From: Mycolicibacter kumamotonensis
GTDB taxonomy: Bacteria; Actinomycetota; Actinomycetes; Mycobacteriales; Mycobacteriaceae
DNA length: 64,000 nucleotides
Direction of reading: 5' to 3'
Assembly (NCBI RefSeq): GCF_002086285.1
Contig: NZ_MVHU01000006.1
Span: forward strand, 1-64,000
Each line of letters opens with the position of its first letter. Position 1 is the first letter of the stretch. Under the pieces are notes generated by a model. The model was not told the origin of the DNA, searched no databases, and saw only the letters and a list, made by a program, of their open reading frames with translations. Positions 9,221 through 19,611 of the stretch are shown piece after piece. The translations under genes were made by a program, and so were the position numbers.

Positions 9221-9997
9221 GTGTCACCGAGTCATCCCGCCTACGGACGGCTGCGGCCGGTCACCGAGACCGCGTCGGTGCTGCTGGCCGACAATCCGGG
9301 CCTGATGACGCTGGAAGGCACCAACACCTGGGTGTTGCGCGGGCCGGGCAGTGATGAGGTGGTGGTCGTCGACCCCGGGCCCGATGACGACGAGCACATC
9401 AGCCGGCTCGCGGAGGTCGGCAAGATCGCGCTGGTGCTGATCAGCCATCGGCACTTCGACCACACCGACGCCATCGACAAGCTGGCCGACGCGGTCGGGG
9501 TGCCGGTGTATTCGGCGGGCAGCGGATTTCAGCGCCGGCTCGGCGGTGGGCTGACCGACGGTCAGGTGATCCGTGCGGCCGGGCTGCGCATCACGGTGCT
9601 GGCCACACCCGGGCACACCGCGGACTCACTGTCGTTCGTGCTGGATGACGCCGTGCTGACCGCTGACACCGTGCTGGGCCGCGGCACCACCGTCATCGAT
9701 TCCGAAGACGGCGACCTGGCGCACTATCTGGACTCTTTGCGCCGGCTGCGCGGGTTGGGCGCGCGCACGGTACTGCCCGGACACGGTCCCGAGCTGCCGG
9801 ATCTCGAGGCCGCCGCCACCGGCTACCTGGCGCACCGCGAACAGCGGCTCGACCAGGTGCGCTCCGCGCTGGCCGCGCTCGGGGAGGACGCCACCGCGCG
9901 CCAGGTCGTCGAACACGTCTACACCGATGTCGACGAGGAGCTGTGGGGCGCCGCGGAGTGGTCGGTGCAGGCCCAGCTGGACTATCTGCGGGGCTGA
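9221..9997 (+). CDS. Metallo-beta-lactamase-fold hydrolase (Rv3677c type)
   Basis: 258 residues, GTG start 2 nt after the RidA stop. Zinc ligands are in '[10 protein letters not shown]' (HxHxDH, near residue 78), then 'TPGHTADS' and '[12 protein letters not shown]', and the late histidine 'VLPGHGPEL'. The C-terminal helical region ('[13 protein letters not shown] ... [16 protein letters not shown]') matches the LACTB2/RNase-like subgroup, some of whose members cut single-stranded nucleic acid; small-molecule thioester or lactone hydrolysis is equally possible. Its stop is 75 bp from that of crp, with which it converges across a long hairpin. Confidence 0.9.
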   Translation: MSPSHPAYGRLRPVTETASVLLADNPGLMTLEGTNTWVLRGPGSDEVVVVDPGPDDDEHISRLAEVGKIALVLISHRHFDHTDAIDKLADAVGVPVYSAGSGFQRRLGGGLTDGQVIRAAGLRITVLATPGHTADSLSFVLDDAVLTADTVLGRGTTVIDSEDGDLAHYLDSLRRLRGLGARTVLPGHGPELPDLEAAATGYLAHREQRLDQVRSALAALGEDATARQVVEHVYTDVDEELWGAAEWSVQAQLDYLRG

Positions 9998-10004
9998 CCA
10001 ACCG

Positions 10005-10061
10005 CGAGGCTGTAGTTAGCGCGGCCGCTACTCGCACTTTTCCGCGCCAACGACAGCCTCG
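10005..10061. terminator. Long imperfect hairpin between convergent MBL and crp genes
   Basis: Arms 10005-10024 and 10042-10061 pair over 20 positions with two mismatches: CGAGGCTGT-x-GTT-x-GCGCGG against its complement, with a 17-nt loop. Placement between two convergent stops suits a bidirectional, intrinsic-type terminator without a U tract. It could also be a dispersed palindromic repeat. Confidence 0.6.
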
Positions 10062-10072
10062 GGAGAATGTAA

Positions 10073-10747
10073 CTACCGCGCGCGGCGGGCCAGCCGCTCG
10101 GAGTCGCTGATCAGCACGCTCTTGCCCTCCAGCCGGATCCAGCCGCGATGGGCGAAGTCGGCCAAAGCCTTGTTCACCGTCTCCCGCGACGCCCCGACCA
10201 GCTGGGCGATCTCCTCCTGGGTCAGGTCGTGGGTGACCCGCAGGGCGCCGCCCTCCTGGGTGCCGAACCGCTGAGCCAGCTGCAGCAGCTGCTTGGCGAC
10301 GCGACCGGGCACGTCGGTGAAGATCAGGTCGGCCAGGTTGTTGTTGGTGCGGCGCAGCCGGCGGGCCAGCACCCGCAGCAGCTGTTCGGCGATCTCGGGC
10401 CGGTCGGAGATCCACGACCGGAGCGCGTCGCGATCCATCGAGACCGCCCGCACCTCGGTGATGGTGGTCGCGCTGGAGGTCCGCGGGCCGGGGTCGAAGA
10501 TCGACAACTCACCGAACATGTCCGACGGACCCATGATGGTCAGCAGGTTCTCCCGGCCGTCTGGCGACCGGCGGCCGATCTTCACTTTCCCGGAGACGAT
10601 GATGTACAGCCGATCGCCGGGCTCCCCTTCGGCGAACACCGTGTGTCCGCGCGGAAAGTCCACGGGCTGAAGCTGCTTGGTCAGCGCGGCGACGGCGCTG
10701 GGCTCGACTCCCTGGAAGATTCCTGCCCTCGCCAGGATCTCGTCCAC
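10073..10747 (-). CDS. crp: cAMP receptor protein CRP
   Basis: Global cAMP-responsive transcription factor. 224 residues from the GTG at 10747, identical in length to M. tuberculosis Rv3676. The cyclic-nucleotide domain has '[21 protein letters not shown]' and the phosphate-binding cassette '[18 protein letters not shown]'. The dimerisation helix runs '[20 protein letters not shown]' and the winged helix-turn-helix '[20 protein letters not shown]'. An in-frame upstream ATG (10789) would add 14 residues, but an AAGGGG Shine-Dalgarno sits just before the GTG. The membrane adenylate cyclase at 33.8-35.4 kb is one possible source of its ligand. Confidence 0.97.
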   Translation of the reverse strand: MDEILARAGIFQGVEPSAVAALTKQLQPVDFPRGHTVFAEGEPGDRLYIIVSGKVKIGRRSPDGRENLLTIMGPSDMFGELSIFDPGPRTSSATTITEVRAVSMDRDALRSWISDRPEIAEQLLRVLARRLRRTNNNLADLIFTDVPGRVAKQLLQLAQRFGTQEGGALRVTHDLTQEEIAQLVGASRETVNKALADFAHRGWIRLEGKSVLISDSERLARRAR

Positions 10748-10852
10748 GTTGCCCCTTAAGTGCTCTTGATGAAAATATGAATCGCGCAAGCGCCAGCCGC
10801 TATCCGGCTAGCCCTCCGAGTCTACGGCTAGGCACCAGGCGACGTGCCAACG

Positions 10853-10993
10853 CTACACACGATTGGCGCGCCGAGTCCGGGGAAACTGCGGATTCGTGGT
10901 CTCGACCTGGTTCAACCCCGTCTCAATGCGTTCCAGCCCCACCGCTGCCAGCATCAGCAACACGGGTATGGCGGTGATCAGCAGCCAGGACAC
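10853..10993 (-). CDS. Small single-pass membrane protein between crp and nth (Rv3675 position)
   Basis: A 46-residue frame, [20 protein letters not shown]..., with one hydrophobic helix at residues 3-20 and a basic tail ending 'RTRRANRV'. GC-rich third positions fit coding. The GTG is preceded by TACTGT and 6 nt, a leaderless promoter, which makes the gene more credible than its length alone. It lies between crp and nth, where M. tuberculosis has the membrane protein gene Rv3675. Function unknown; it might associate with another envelope protein. Confidence 0.65.
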   Translation of the reverse strand: MSWLLITAIPVLLMLAAVGLERIETGLNQVETTNPQFPRTRRANRV

Positions 10994-10999
10994 AAGGTG

Positions 11000-11005
11000 A
11001 CAGTA
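11000..11005 (-). promoter_or_regulatory. -10 element of the small membrane protein gene
   Basis: TACTGT on the minus strand followed by 6 nt (CACCTT) and the GTG at 10993. It faces the nth -10 at 11041-11046, leaving a divergent promoter space of about 35 bp. Confidence 0.5.
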
Positions 11006-11040
11006 AACCCGGGCAAGGTCTCGTTGCGGTCACGAATTAG

Positions 11041-11046
11041 TACCCT
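11041..11046 (+). promoter_or_regulatory. -10 element of a leaderless nth promoter
   Basis: TACCCT followed by 7 nt and a GTG at 11054. The GGAGG in between could instead serve a second GTG at 11060, so a short-leadered mRNA is also possible. Confidence 0.45.
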
Positions 11047-11053
11047 GTCGGAG

Positions 11054-11806
11054 GTGACAGTGGACAAATCGTCCCGCGCTGCGCGGACGGAGACCCGAAC
11101 CGGGCTGGTGCGACGCGCCCGGCGAATGAATCGAACTCTGGCGCAAGCGTTTCCGGATGCTCACTGCGAACTGGACTTCACCACGCCGTTGGAGCTGGCC
11201 GTCGCCACGGTGCTGTCGGCCCAATGCACCGACGTCCGGGTGAACCTCACGACGCCCGCGCTGTTCGCCCGCTACCCGACGGCGCTGGACTACGCCCAGG
11301 CCGACCGCACCGAGCTGGAGGAGCTCATTCGGCCCACCGGTTTCTACCGCAACAAGGCGGCTTCTCTGATCAACCTGGGGCAGGCGCTCGTTGAGCGGTA
11401 CGACGGTGAACTGCCCGCCAGCATGGATGAATTGGTGCGACTTCCCGGGGTGGGCCGTAAGACCGCCAACGTGATCCTGGGCAACGCCTTCGGGGTCCCG
11501 GGTATCACCGTCGACACCCACTTCGGGCGCCTGGTGCGGCGGTGGGGGTGGACCACCGAGGAGGACCCGGTCAAAGTCGAGCACGCGGTCGGTGAGCTGA
11601 TCGAACGCAAGGAATGGACGCTGCTCAGCCACCGGGTGATCTTCCACGGCCGGCGGGTCTGTCACTCACGTAAACCGGCCTGCGGCGTGTGCGTGCTGGC
11701 CAAGGACTGCCCGTCCTACGGGATCGGGCCCACCGACCCGATGGAGGCCGCCGCGCTGGTCAAGGGCCCCGAGACCGAGCACCTGCTGGCCCTGGCCGGG
11801 TTGTAG
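11054..11806 (+). CDS. nth: Endonuclease III (DNA glycosylase/AP lyase)
   Basis: Base-excision repair enzyme removing oxidised pyrimidines. 250 residues from the GTG at 11054 (248 from the GTG at 11060). The helix-hairpin-helix is '[18 protein letters not shown]' with the catalytic lysine (RKTA); the catalytic aspartate is in '[11 protein letters not shown]'. The 4Fe-4S cluster cysteines are in '[17 protein letters not shown]' (C-X6-C-X2-C-X5-C). The start is set by the leaderless -10. A much longer in-frame opening back to 10844 crosses the divergent gene and is not believed. It is followed 13 nt later by the thioredoxin-like gene. Confidence 0.95.
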   Translation: MTVDKSSRAARTETRTGLVRRARRMNRTLAQAFPDAHCELDFTTPLELAVATVLSAQCTDVRVNLTTPALFARYPTALDYAQADRTELEELIRPTGFYRNKAASLINLGQALVERYDGELPASMDELVRLPGVGRKTANVILGNAFGVPGITVDTHFGRLVRRWGWTTEEDPVKVEHAVGELIERKEWTLLSHRVIFHGRRVCHSRKPACGVCVLAKDCPSYGIGPTDPMEAAALVKGPETEHLLALAGL

Positions 11807-11819
11807 CGGCCCCGCGCCG

Positions 11820-12452
11820 ATGAGTTCGATGAGCAGCTCCACCCGCTGGACTTTGCTGGTGCTCGCGGTGGCGGTCGCGCTGGTCGTCGGACTGGTTGTC
11901 GAACTGCGCCGAGAGCCGATCGCGATGTCGCCCGGCGGTGGCACGGGCGTTGCCGGCGCCGGACAAGACCTCAACGACCTGCGCCGACGTGCCGCCCTGC
12001 CGCCCTGCCGAGTCGCCCCGGGCGACGCCGGCCCCGCTGCCCTGCGCGACGTCACCGTCGAATGCGCGGCCGACGGTGCACCCGTGGACGTGGCGGCGAT
12101 GTTCGCCGGCCGGCGGGTGGTGCTGAACCTGTGGGCGTACTGGTGCCGGCCGTGCCGTGAGGAGCTGCCCGCCCTGGCCGAATACCAGCGCCGGGCCGGC
12201 CCGGACGTGACGGTGGTGACGGTGCACCAAGATGACAACCAGGCCGCCGGGCTGGCGCTGCTGACCGAGCTGGGCGTGCGGCTGCCCACCCTGCAGGACG
12301 GCCGTCGCCGGGTGGCGGCGGCGTTGCGGGTCCCCAACGTGATGCCCGCGACCGTGGTGCTGGCCGTGGACGGTAGCGTTGCCCGCATCCTGCCGCAGTC
12401 CTTCGCCACCGCCGAGGAGATCGCCGCCGCCGTGGAGGGCAGCGGGCGCTGA
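11820..12452 (+). CDS. Membrane-anchored thioredoxin-like protein (Rv3673c type)
   Basis: A 210-residue TlpA/ResA-like extracytoplasmic thiol-disulfide protein. One N-terminal membrane helix lies at about residues 9-27. The thioredoxin domain has active site 'LWAYWCRPCREELP' (W-C-R-P-C, near 107-111) and the cis-proline region 'VPNVMPATVVL'. An extra Cys pair lies before the domain ('PPCRV', 'VECA'). It probably reduces disulfides of exported proteins. Lying between nth and the Nudix gene and two genes before MarP, it could act on MarP's disulfide, but that is inference. Confidence 0.9.
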   Translation: MSSMSSSTRWTLLVLAVAVALVVGLVVELRREPIAMSPGGGTGVAGAGQDLNDLRRRAALPPCRVAPGDAGPAALRDVTVECAADGAPVDVAAMFAGRRVVLNLWAYWCRPCREELPALAEYQRRAGPDVTVVTVHQDDNQAAGLALLTELGVRLPTLQDGRRRVAAALRVPNVMPATVVLAVDGSVARILPQSFATAEEIAAAVEGSGR

Positions 12453-12489
12453 CGTGGGCCGACCAGGATCCGGGACAGAGGGAGACGCG

Positions 12490-13242
12490 GTGAGAGCTGG
12501 CGATTCCCCGCCGTTGGCCCCGTCCTGGCTGCGACCGCTGATGGACAACGTCGACAAGATGCCGAAGGCCTATCTGCGCCGGCTGCCCGCCGACGTGCGC
12601 ACCATGATCACCGCGGCCCACGCCCGGGCGACCATCACCGGATCCCGGCGCGACGCGGCGGTGCTGGTGTTGTTCTCCGGTCCGCCCTCCGACCAGCCGG
12701 GCGGCATACCCGAATCGGCCGACCTGCTGGTCACGGTGCGCTCCTCGACGCTGCGCCACCACGCCGGCCAGGCCGCATTCCCGGGCGGGGCAGTCGATCC
12801 CGGGGACTCCGGACCGGTGGCCACCGCGCTGCGGGAGGCCAACGAGGAGACCGGGATCGACCCGGGCCGGGTGAAACCGCTGACGGTGCTGGAGAAGGTG
12901 TTCATCGCGCCCTCGGGATTTCAGGTGGTGCCGGTGCTGGCCTACTCCGAAGATCCCGGGCCGGTGCGGGCGGTGGACCCGGCCGAGACCGCTGTGGTCG
13001 CACGGGTTCCGGTCCGGGCATTCATCAACCCCGAGAACCGGTTGATGGTTTACCGTGATGCGCGCAGTCGGCGGTGGGCCATGCCGGCGTTTCGGCTCAA
13101 CGAGATGCTGGTCTGGGGATTCACCGCCCAGGTGATCTCGGCGATGTTGGATGTGGCCGGCTGGGCGCAACCCTGGGACCACACCGAGGTGCGCGGGCTG
13201 GACGAGGCCATGGCGCTGGTTGGAGGAGAAGGCGGGATATGA
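12490..13242 (+). CDS. CoA pyrophosphatase-type Nudix hydrolase (Rv3672c type)
   Basis: 250 residues from the GTG at 12490. The CoA-Nudix (UPF0035) signature is visible: 'TVRSSTLRHHAGQAAFPGG', then the Nudix box 'AVDPGDSGPVATALREANEETGI'. It should split CoA or acyl-CoA into 4'-phosphopantetheine and 3',5'-ADP, but the substrate is untested. An AGAGGGAGA Shine-Dalgarno stands 5-7 nt before 12490. A GTG at 12454, directly after the upstream stop, would give 262 residues. The TGA overlaps the marP ATG (ATGA). Confidence 0.9.
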   Translation: MRAGDSPPLAPSWLRPLMDNVDKMPKAYLRRLPADVRTMITAAHARATITGSRRDAAVLVLFSGPPSDQPGGIPESADLLVTVRSSTLRHHAGQAAFPGGAVDPGDSGPVATALREANEETGIDPGRVKPLTVLEKVFIAPSGFQVVPVLAYSEDPGPVRAVDPAETAVVARVPVRAFINPENRLMVYRDARSRRWAMPAFRLNEMLVWGFTAQVISAMLDVAGWAQPWDHTEVRGLDEAMALVGGEGGI

Positions 13243-14432
13243 CGTCGTCGCAGTGGCTGGACATCGCCGTGCTGGCGATCGCCTTCGTTGCCGCAGTATC
13301 CGGCTGGCGCTCCGGGGCGCTCGGCTCGCTGCTGTCCTTCGTCGGCGTAGCGCTGGGCGCGATGGCCGGGGTGCTGCTGGCACCGCACCTGATCGAGCAC
13401 GTCGCCGGGGCCCGGCTCAAGCTGTTCGCGGCGCTGTTTCTGATCCTGGCCATGGTGGTCGTCGGTGAGGTCGCCGGCGTGGTGCTGGGCCGGGCGGTGC
13501 GCGGAGCGATTCGCAGCCCCGGGGTCCGGGGCCTGGACTCCATCGTCGGCGTGGTGCTGCAGTTGGTGGTGGTGCTGATCGCGGCCTGGCTGCTGGCCAC
13601 CCCGCTGACCGCATCCGACCAGCCGAATCTGGCTGCCGCGGTTAACGACTCGCGGGTCTTGCGTCAGGTCGACGAACTCGCGCCGGGCTGGCTCAAGAAC
13701 GTGCCGCGACGGCTGTCGGCGGTGCTCGACGACTCCGGGCTGCCCGCCGTGCTGGAACCCTTCAGCCGGACCCCGATCGCGGCCGTCGACGCGCCGGACC
13801 CGGGTCTGGCCGCCAGCCCGATCGTCGAGGCCACCGCGCCGAGTGTGCTGCGGATCCGCGGCGTGGCGCCTAACTGTCAGAAAGTCTTGGAGGGCACCGG
13901 GTTTGTGATCTCACCCAACCGGGTGATGACGAATGCGCACGTGGTCGCCGGCTCGGACAGCGTCACCGTGGAGAGCGGCACCAAGTCCTACGACGCCACG
14001 GTGATCTCCTTCGACCCCAAGGAAGACATCTCGATTCTGGCTGTGCCGGATCTGCCGTTGCCGCCCTTGGCGTTCGTCTCCTCGCCGGCCGAACCCGACA
14101 CCGACGCCCTGGTGCTGGGCTACCCCGGCGGCGGGGTCTTCGAGGCGACCCCGGCCCGGGTTCGCGACACGATCAACCTCGAAGGGCCCGACATCTACCG
14201 CACCGCCACCGTCACCCGCCGGGTTTACACCATCAGAGGGACTGTGCAGCAAGGCAATTCCGGCGGGCCCATGATCGACATGGAAGGCCGGGTGCTCGGC
14301 GTGGTCTTCGGCGCGGCGGTTGACGACGCCGACACCGGGTTCGTGATGACCGCCGAGGAGGTGGCGAACCAGCTCGCCCGGATCGGTGACACCCAGCCCG
14401 TGTCGACCCAGACCTGCGTCGGGGGCGAGTGA
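13239..14432 (+). CDS. marP: Membrane serine protease MarP (acid resistance)
   Basis: Periplasmic protease required in M. tuberculosis for pH homeostasis in acid. 397 residues, the family length. The N-terminal CvpA-like part has four hydrophobic helices (about 8-22, 28-48, 60-83, 100-122). The chymotrypsin-like domain carries the triad H234 ('TNAHVVAG'), D263 ('EDISILAV') and S341 ('GNSGGPM'), with C213 and C393 placed to form the activity-controlling disulfide. The start overlaps the Nudix stop. Known MarP activates the peptidoglycan hydrolase RipA under acid stress. Confidence 0.97.
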   Translation: MTSSQWLDIAVLAIAFVAAVSGWRSGALGSLLSFVGVALGAMAGVLLAPHLIEHVAGARLKLFAALFLILAMVVVGEVAGVVLGRAVRGAIRSPGVRGLDSIVGVVLQLVVVLIAAWLLATPLTASDQPNLAAAVNDSRVLRQVDELAPGWLKNVPRRLSAVLDDSGLPAVLEPFSRTPIAAVDAPDPGLAASPIVEATAPSVLRIRGVAPNCQKVLEGTGFVISPNRVMTNAHVVAGSDSVTVESGTKSYDATVISFDPKEDISILAVPDLPLPPLAFVSSPAEPDTDALVLGYPGGGVFEATPARVRDTINLEGPDIYRTATVTRRVYTIRGTVQQGNSGGPMIDMEGRVLGVVFGAAVDDADTGFVMTAEEVANQLARIGDTQPVSTQTCVGGE

Positions 14433-14448
14433 TTCGGTTCGGTCGCCG

Positions 14449-15399
14449 CTACACCGGCGGACCGGCGAGTTCGCCCAGGAACCGCGTCAGCTCGGCATTC
14501 ACCTCATCGGGTGATTCCTCGTGGGCGAAATGTCCCACGCCGGGCAAGGTCACGTACTTACCGTGCGGGGCGTATCGCCGGGTCCGATCGACCGGGTCCG
14601 CCAGCACGTAGGGGTCGTCTTCGCCGCGCAGATGTAGCAGCGGGATCGTCAACGTGCGCACATCCAGTGCTTTCATGAACCGCCGGCCCTCGGAGCGCAG
14701 TTGGCTGCGCACCGCCCAGCGTTGGTACTCCAGCGCAGAATGTGCTGCCGAGGGAATCTGGATCGCGGTGCGCAGGTGCCCGATGGTCTCGGAGAAATCC
14801 TCGCCGGCTTGCCATTTCGCCCCGGCTCGGCTGCGTACCAGGTGTTCGATTTCGGCGCCGTCACGGCGGGTCAGGGTGTGCTCGGGCCAGAACGGTATCT
14901 GGTAGCGCAGCAACCAGGGCAGCAGCGCGCGGCCCTGATCGGCGCGGGTCAGCGCCGAATTGCGCAGCGCCGCCGGGTGCGGTGAGCTGACCACGGCGAT
15001 GGCGCGCACCAGCCGCGGGTGCAGCAGCGCGGTCGCCCAGCACACCAGCCCGCCGTCGGCGTGGCCGATCAGGGTGGCCGAGGAGTGCCCCAGGGCGCGG
15101 ATGAGCCCGGCGGTGTCGCCGGCCAGGGTCCAGCCGTCGTAGCCGCGGGGAGGCTTGTCGCTGCCGCCGTAGCCGCGTAGGTCGACCGCGACGACCCGCA
15201 CCCCGGCGAGCCCGCGCAGCTGGTGGCGCCAGGTCCACCAGAACGAGCCGAACCCGTGCAGCAGCATCACCAGCGGCCGTGCCGTCGGCGGGCCGTCGGC
15301 CGTCGCCTCGACGACATGGAAGCGAATGCCGTTGGCGTGGATGTCCCAATGTCGCCACGGCCCGTCGATGCGGGTGATCGACGGATCCGGTGGCGGCAC
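14449..15399 (-). CDS. ephE: Alpha/beta hydrolase of the EphE epoxide-hydrolase group
   Basis: 316 residues with the alpha/beta-hydrolase fold. The oxyanion loop is 'LLHGFGSFWWTW' and the strand 4 region 'VVAVDLRGYGGSDKPPRGYD'. The elbow is 'LIGHADGG', the late acid 'GEDDPYVLADP' and the catalytic histidine 'GVGHFAHEESP'. In the elbow the canonical nucleophile position holds Ala, with Asp one residue later, unlike the usual GHDWG of epoxide hydrolases, so epoxide hydrolysis should not be assumed. The GTG start shares its first base with the upstream gene's TAG (TAGTG). Confidence 0.85.
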   Translation of the reverse strand: MPPPDPSITRIDGPWRHWDIHANGIRFHVVEATADGPPTARPLVMLLHGFGSFWWTWRHQLRGLAGVRVVAVDLRGYGGSDKPPRGYDGWTLAGDTAGLIRALGHSSATLIGHADGGLVCWATALLHPRLVRAIAVVSSPHPAALRNSALTRADQGRALLPWLLRYQIPFWPEHTLTRRDGAEIEHLVRSRAGAKWQAGEDFSETIGHLRTAIQIPSAAHSALEYQRWAVRSQLRSEGRRFMKALDVRTLTIPLLHLRGEDDPYVLADPVDRTRRYAPHGKYVTLPGVGHFAHEESPDEVNAELTRFLGELAGPPV

Positions 15400-15965
15400 T
15401 ACCAGCCCGAGGGATCGGTGGTCGGCTTGCCGTCCTGCGCCCCCGGCGCGTGCGGCCCCGAGGAATGCAGGCGTTCGGGGTCGGGCCGCAGCGCGTCGCG
15501 GGTCTCGCGCACCGATTCGATGGTCTGGCGCGGCCCCCGGATGCGCCGAACCCGCAGGAATCCCAGCAGCGCCAAGGCCGTGGCCACCGTCAGCATGGTG
15601 CCGAAGACGATCAGGTAGGAGGCCCAGGTCTGCAGCCAGATGTCGAGCACCTCGGCGAGGAAGAAGAAGAAAAAGAAGGTGGAGTAGAACAGCACGACCA
15701 GGGCCGCGATGAAGAACACGCTGCCGGTCAGGCCCTTCTTGACGTCGCGGGTGATCTCGGCTCGGGCGAGTTCGACCTCCGCTCGCACCAGCGTCGACAT
15801 CTGCGCCGTGGCGTCCTTGACCAGATCCCCCAGCGACGGGTCGGCGGGCAGTGCGTGTGGATCGGCCAGGGGGATGGTCGCCAGGGTGTTGGGCACCCCG
15901 TTGCGGTCCGCCCGTGCTGATCTGTTCGAGGCGCGTTTTGCGTTCCTGCGATCGGCCTTGCTCAC
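15399..15965 (-). CDS. Phage-holin-superfamily (DUF1469) membrane protein (Rv3669 type)
   Basis: 188 residues from the GTG at 15965, with a GGGAGGA Shine-Dalgarno. The N-terminus is basic and disordered. An amphipathic helix 'LVKDATAQMSTLVRAEVELARAEITRDVKKG' precedes two membrane helices (about 79-100 and 108-130), the first containing six consecutive Phe. The Actinobacteriota holin superfamily III/DUF1469 has this layout. Despite the name it is a chromosomal envelope protein, not a phage lysis gene. Cotranscribed and overlapping with ephE; divergent from the secreted protease. Confidence 0.85.
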   Translation of the reverse strand: MSKADRRNAKRASNRSARADRNGVPNTLATIPLADPHALPADPSLGDLVKDATAQMSTLVRAEVELARAEITRDVKKGLTGSVFFIAALVVLFYSTFFFFFFLAEVLDIWLQTWASYLIVFGTMLTVATALALLGFLRVRRIRGPRQTIESVRETRDALRPDPERLHSSGPHAPGAQDGKPTTDPSGW

Positions 15966-16120
15966 TGGCTGTCCTCCCGTTCGCTGTCGTCGCGGCTTAA
16001 TGTTGCCATGCGGCAGCGGCCGGGGAGTGACCCTGGTAAAGCTGTGGCCGGATTGGGCGGACCTCGCGATAAGCTGTTTTATCCCCACGGGGGTGGAGCT
16101 GATCGGACGGGAGAACCGCT

Positions 16121-16833
16121 GTGCAGATCGCACGCCGCTGGCTGCTGCGCATGATGGCGATGCTGGTGACGTGCGCGACCGCCACCGCGCTGGCCCCCCT
16201 CGCCGCACCGGTCCCACGGGCCGCCGCCGACAACAAGGTGGTGATGGGCGGCGGGGCCGGCATCGTGGTCGACGGCGACACGATGTGCACACTGACGGCG
16301 ATCGGCCACGACAACACCGGCGCACTGATCGGCTTCACGTCCGCGCACTGCGGCGGCCCCGGCGCGGTGGTCGCCGCCGAGGGGTCGGAGGCCAGCGGCA
16401 CGATCGGCCGGATGGTGGCCGGCAACGACGGCCTGGACTACGCGGTGATCGAGTTCGACCCCGAGCGGGTGACGCCGGTGTCCAATTTCGGCGGGTTCGT
16501 CATCGCCGGCATCGGCCCGGACCCGTCCTTCGGCCAGATCGCCTGCAAGCAGGGCCGCACCACCGGCAACTCCTGCGGCGTCACCTGGGGGCCGGGCCAG
16601 GATCCGGGAACCATCGTGATGCAGGTGTGTGGCCGCCCGGGTGACTCCGGTGGGCCCGTGGTGGTGAACAACATGCTGGTCGGCATGATTCACGGGGCGT
16701 TCAGCGAGGCGCTGCCCACCTGCGTGGTCAAGTACATCCCGCTGCACACCCCCGCGGTGGTGGTGTCGATCAACGCCGTGCTGGGTGATATCAGCGCCAA
16801 CGACCGGCCGGGCTCGGGTTTCGTCCCGATCGC

Positions 16834-16837
<4 letters not shown>
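16121..16837 (+). CDS. Secreted trypsin-like serine protease (Rv3668c type)
   Basis: 238 residues with a Sec signal peptide (basic 'RRWLLRMM', hydrophobic core, Ala-rich cleavage region near residue 36). The S1-like triad is H in 'FTSAHCGG', D in '[12 protein letters not shown]' and S in '[11 protein letters not shown]', with paired cysteines suited to an extracytoplasmic enzyme. GTG start with GGGAGA upstream and a TAAGCT -10 at 16070-16075. Its stop overlaps that of acs by 4 bp. Substrates unknown. Confidence 0.9.
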
Positions 16838-18795
<1,958 letters not shown>

Positions 18796-18802
18796 GGTCA
18801 GC

Positions 18803-18808
18803 AGCTTA
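18803..18808 (-). promoter_or_regulatory. -10 element of a leaderless acs promoter
   Basis: TAAGCT on the minus strand, 7 nt before the GTG at 18795. The divergent -10 for the next gene lies only 12 bp away, so the two promoters must overlap physically. Confidence 0.5.
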
Positions 18809-18820
18809 ACCACCCGGCGG

Positions 18821-18826
18821 TAGTGT
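18821..18826 (+). promoter_or_regulatory. -10 element of the Rv3662c-type gene
   Basis: TAGTGT followed by 8 nt and the GTG at 18835; no Shine-Dalgarno present. Back-to-back with the acs -10. Confidence 0.45.
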
Positions 18827-18834
18827 CACAGCCC

Positions 18835-19581
18835 GTGATCACCGACCCATTGGCCCCGCTGCTCGAATTGCCCGGCGTCGCCGAGGCCAGCGAGAAGGTC
18901 CGCGATGAGCTGGCGCGGGCGCATCGCCACAAGACCAACGTGCGGGGCTGGCGGGTCAGCGCCGCCGAGGCGTCCCTGCGGGCGGCCCGCGCGTCGTCGG
19001 TGCTCGACGGGGGCCCCACCGCGGTGGACGCGCGAGCGGCGGCCGATCCGGTGTTCGCCGGCGCCCTGCGGGTGGCCCAGGCCCTCGAGGGCGGGGAGAC
19101 CGCTCTGGTGGAGGTGTGGCGGCGGGCCCCGCTGCAGGCCCTGGCCCGGCTGCACGTGTTGGCCGCCGCCGATCTGGTCGATGAAGACTACCTCGGCCGG
19201 CCGGTGGGCGGCGCCGATGTCGGGCGCCGGCTGGAGATGCTGGCCGATCTGGCCGCCGGTGGCAGCACGGTGCCGGCGCCGGTGTTCGCCGCGGTGGTAC
19301 ACGGTGAGCTGCTCACGCTGGCCCCGTTCGGCAGCGCCGACGGCGTGGTGGCCCGGGGGGCGGCCCGGCTGGTGACGATCGCCAGCGGGCTGGACCGGCA
19401 CGGCTTGGGGGTGCCCGAGGTGACCTGGATGCGCAAGGCCGGCGAGTACCGCCGCGCGGCGCGGGATTTCGCAGCCGGTTCCACCGAGGGGGTGACCGCG
19501 TGGCTGCTGGGGTGCTGCGCCGCGATGCACGCCGGCGCGCTGGACGCGCTGGGGATAGCTGAGGCGGGCGCCAAGCGCTGA
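18835..19581 (+). CDS. Conserved actinobacterial protein of unknown function (Rv3662c type)
   Basis: 248 residues, Ala/Leu/Val-rich, soluble, without signal peptide or membrane helix. The N-terminal helical part 'KVRDELARAHRHKTNVRGWRVSAAEA' looks like a conserved surface. A later pattern, 'PVFAAVVHGELLTLAPFGSADGVVARGAARLVTIASGLDRHG', resembles the helical Fic-fold proteins but lacks the HPFxxGNGR active-site motif, so no enzymatic role is assigned. Leaderless GTG start. It ends just before the hairpin that terminates the small RNA on the other strand. Confidence 0.8.
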   Translation: MITDPLAPLLELPGVAEASEKVRDELARAHRHKTNVRGWRVSAAEASLRAARASSVLDGGPTAVDARAAADPVFAGALRVAQALEGGETALVEVWRRAPLQALARLHVLAAADLVDEDYLGRPVGGADVGRRLEMLADLAAGGSTVPAPVFAAVVHGELLTLAPFGSADGVVARGAARLVTIASGLDRHGLGVPEVTWMRKAGEYRRAARDFAAGSTEGVTAWLLGCCAAMHAGALDALGIAEAGAKR

Positions 19582-19611
19582 TTCAGCGGCCTGGAGCGAG
19601 GCGGAGATCAA

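Noticed and set aside
6372..9227. 951-residue minus-strand frame
   Set aside because: Only its C-terminal 384 residues (from 7526) are a real ATPase; the upstream part runs through the ArsA partner, RidA and DUF4177 genes in wrong frames.
15399..15965. Phage holin/lysis gene
   Set aside because: The DUF1469 'holin superfamily' protein is a chromosomal gene cotranscribed with ephE; no phage structural or lysis genes are nearby.
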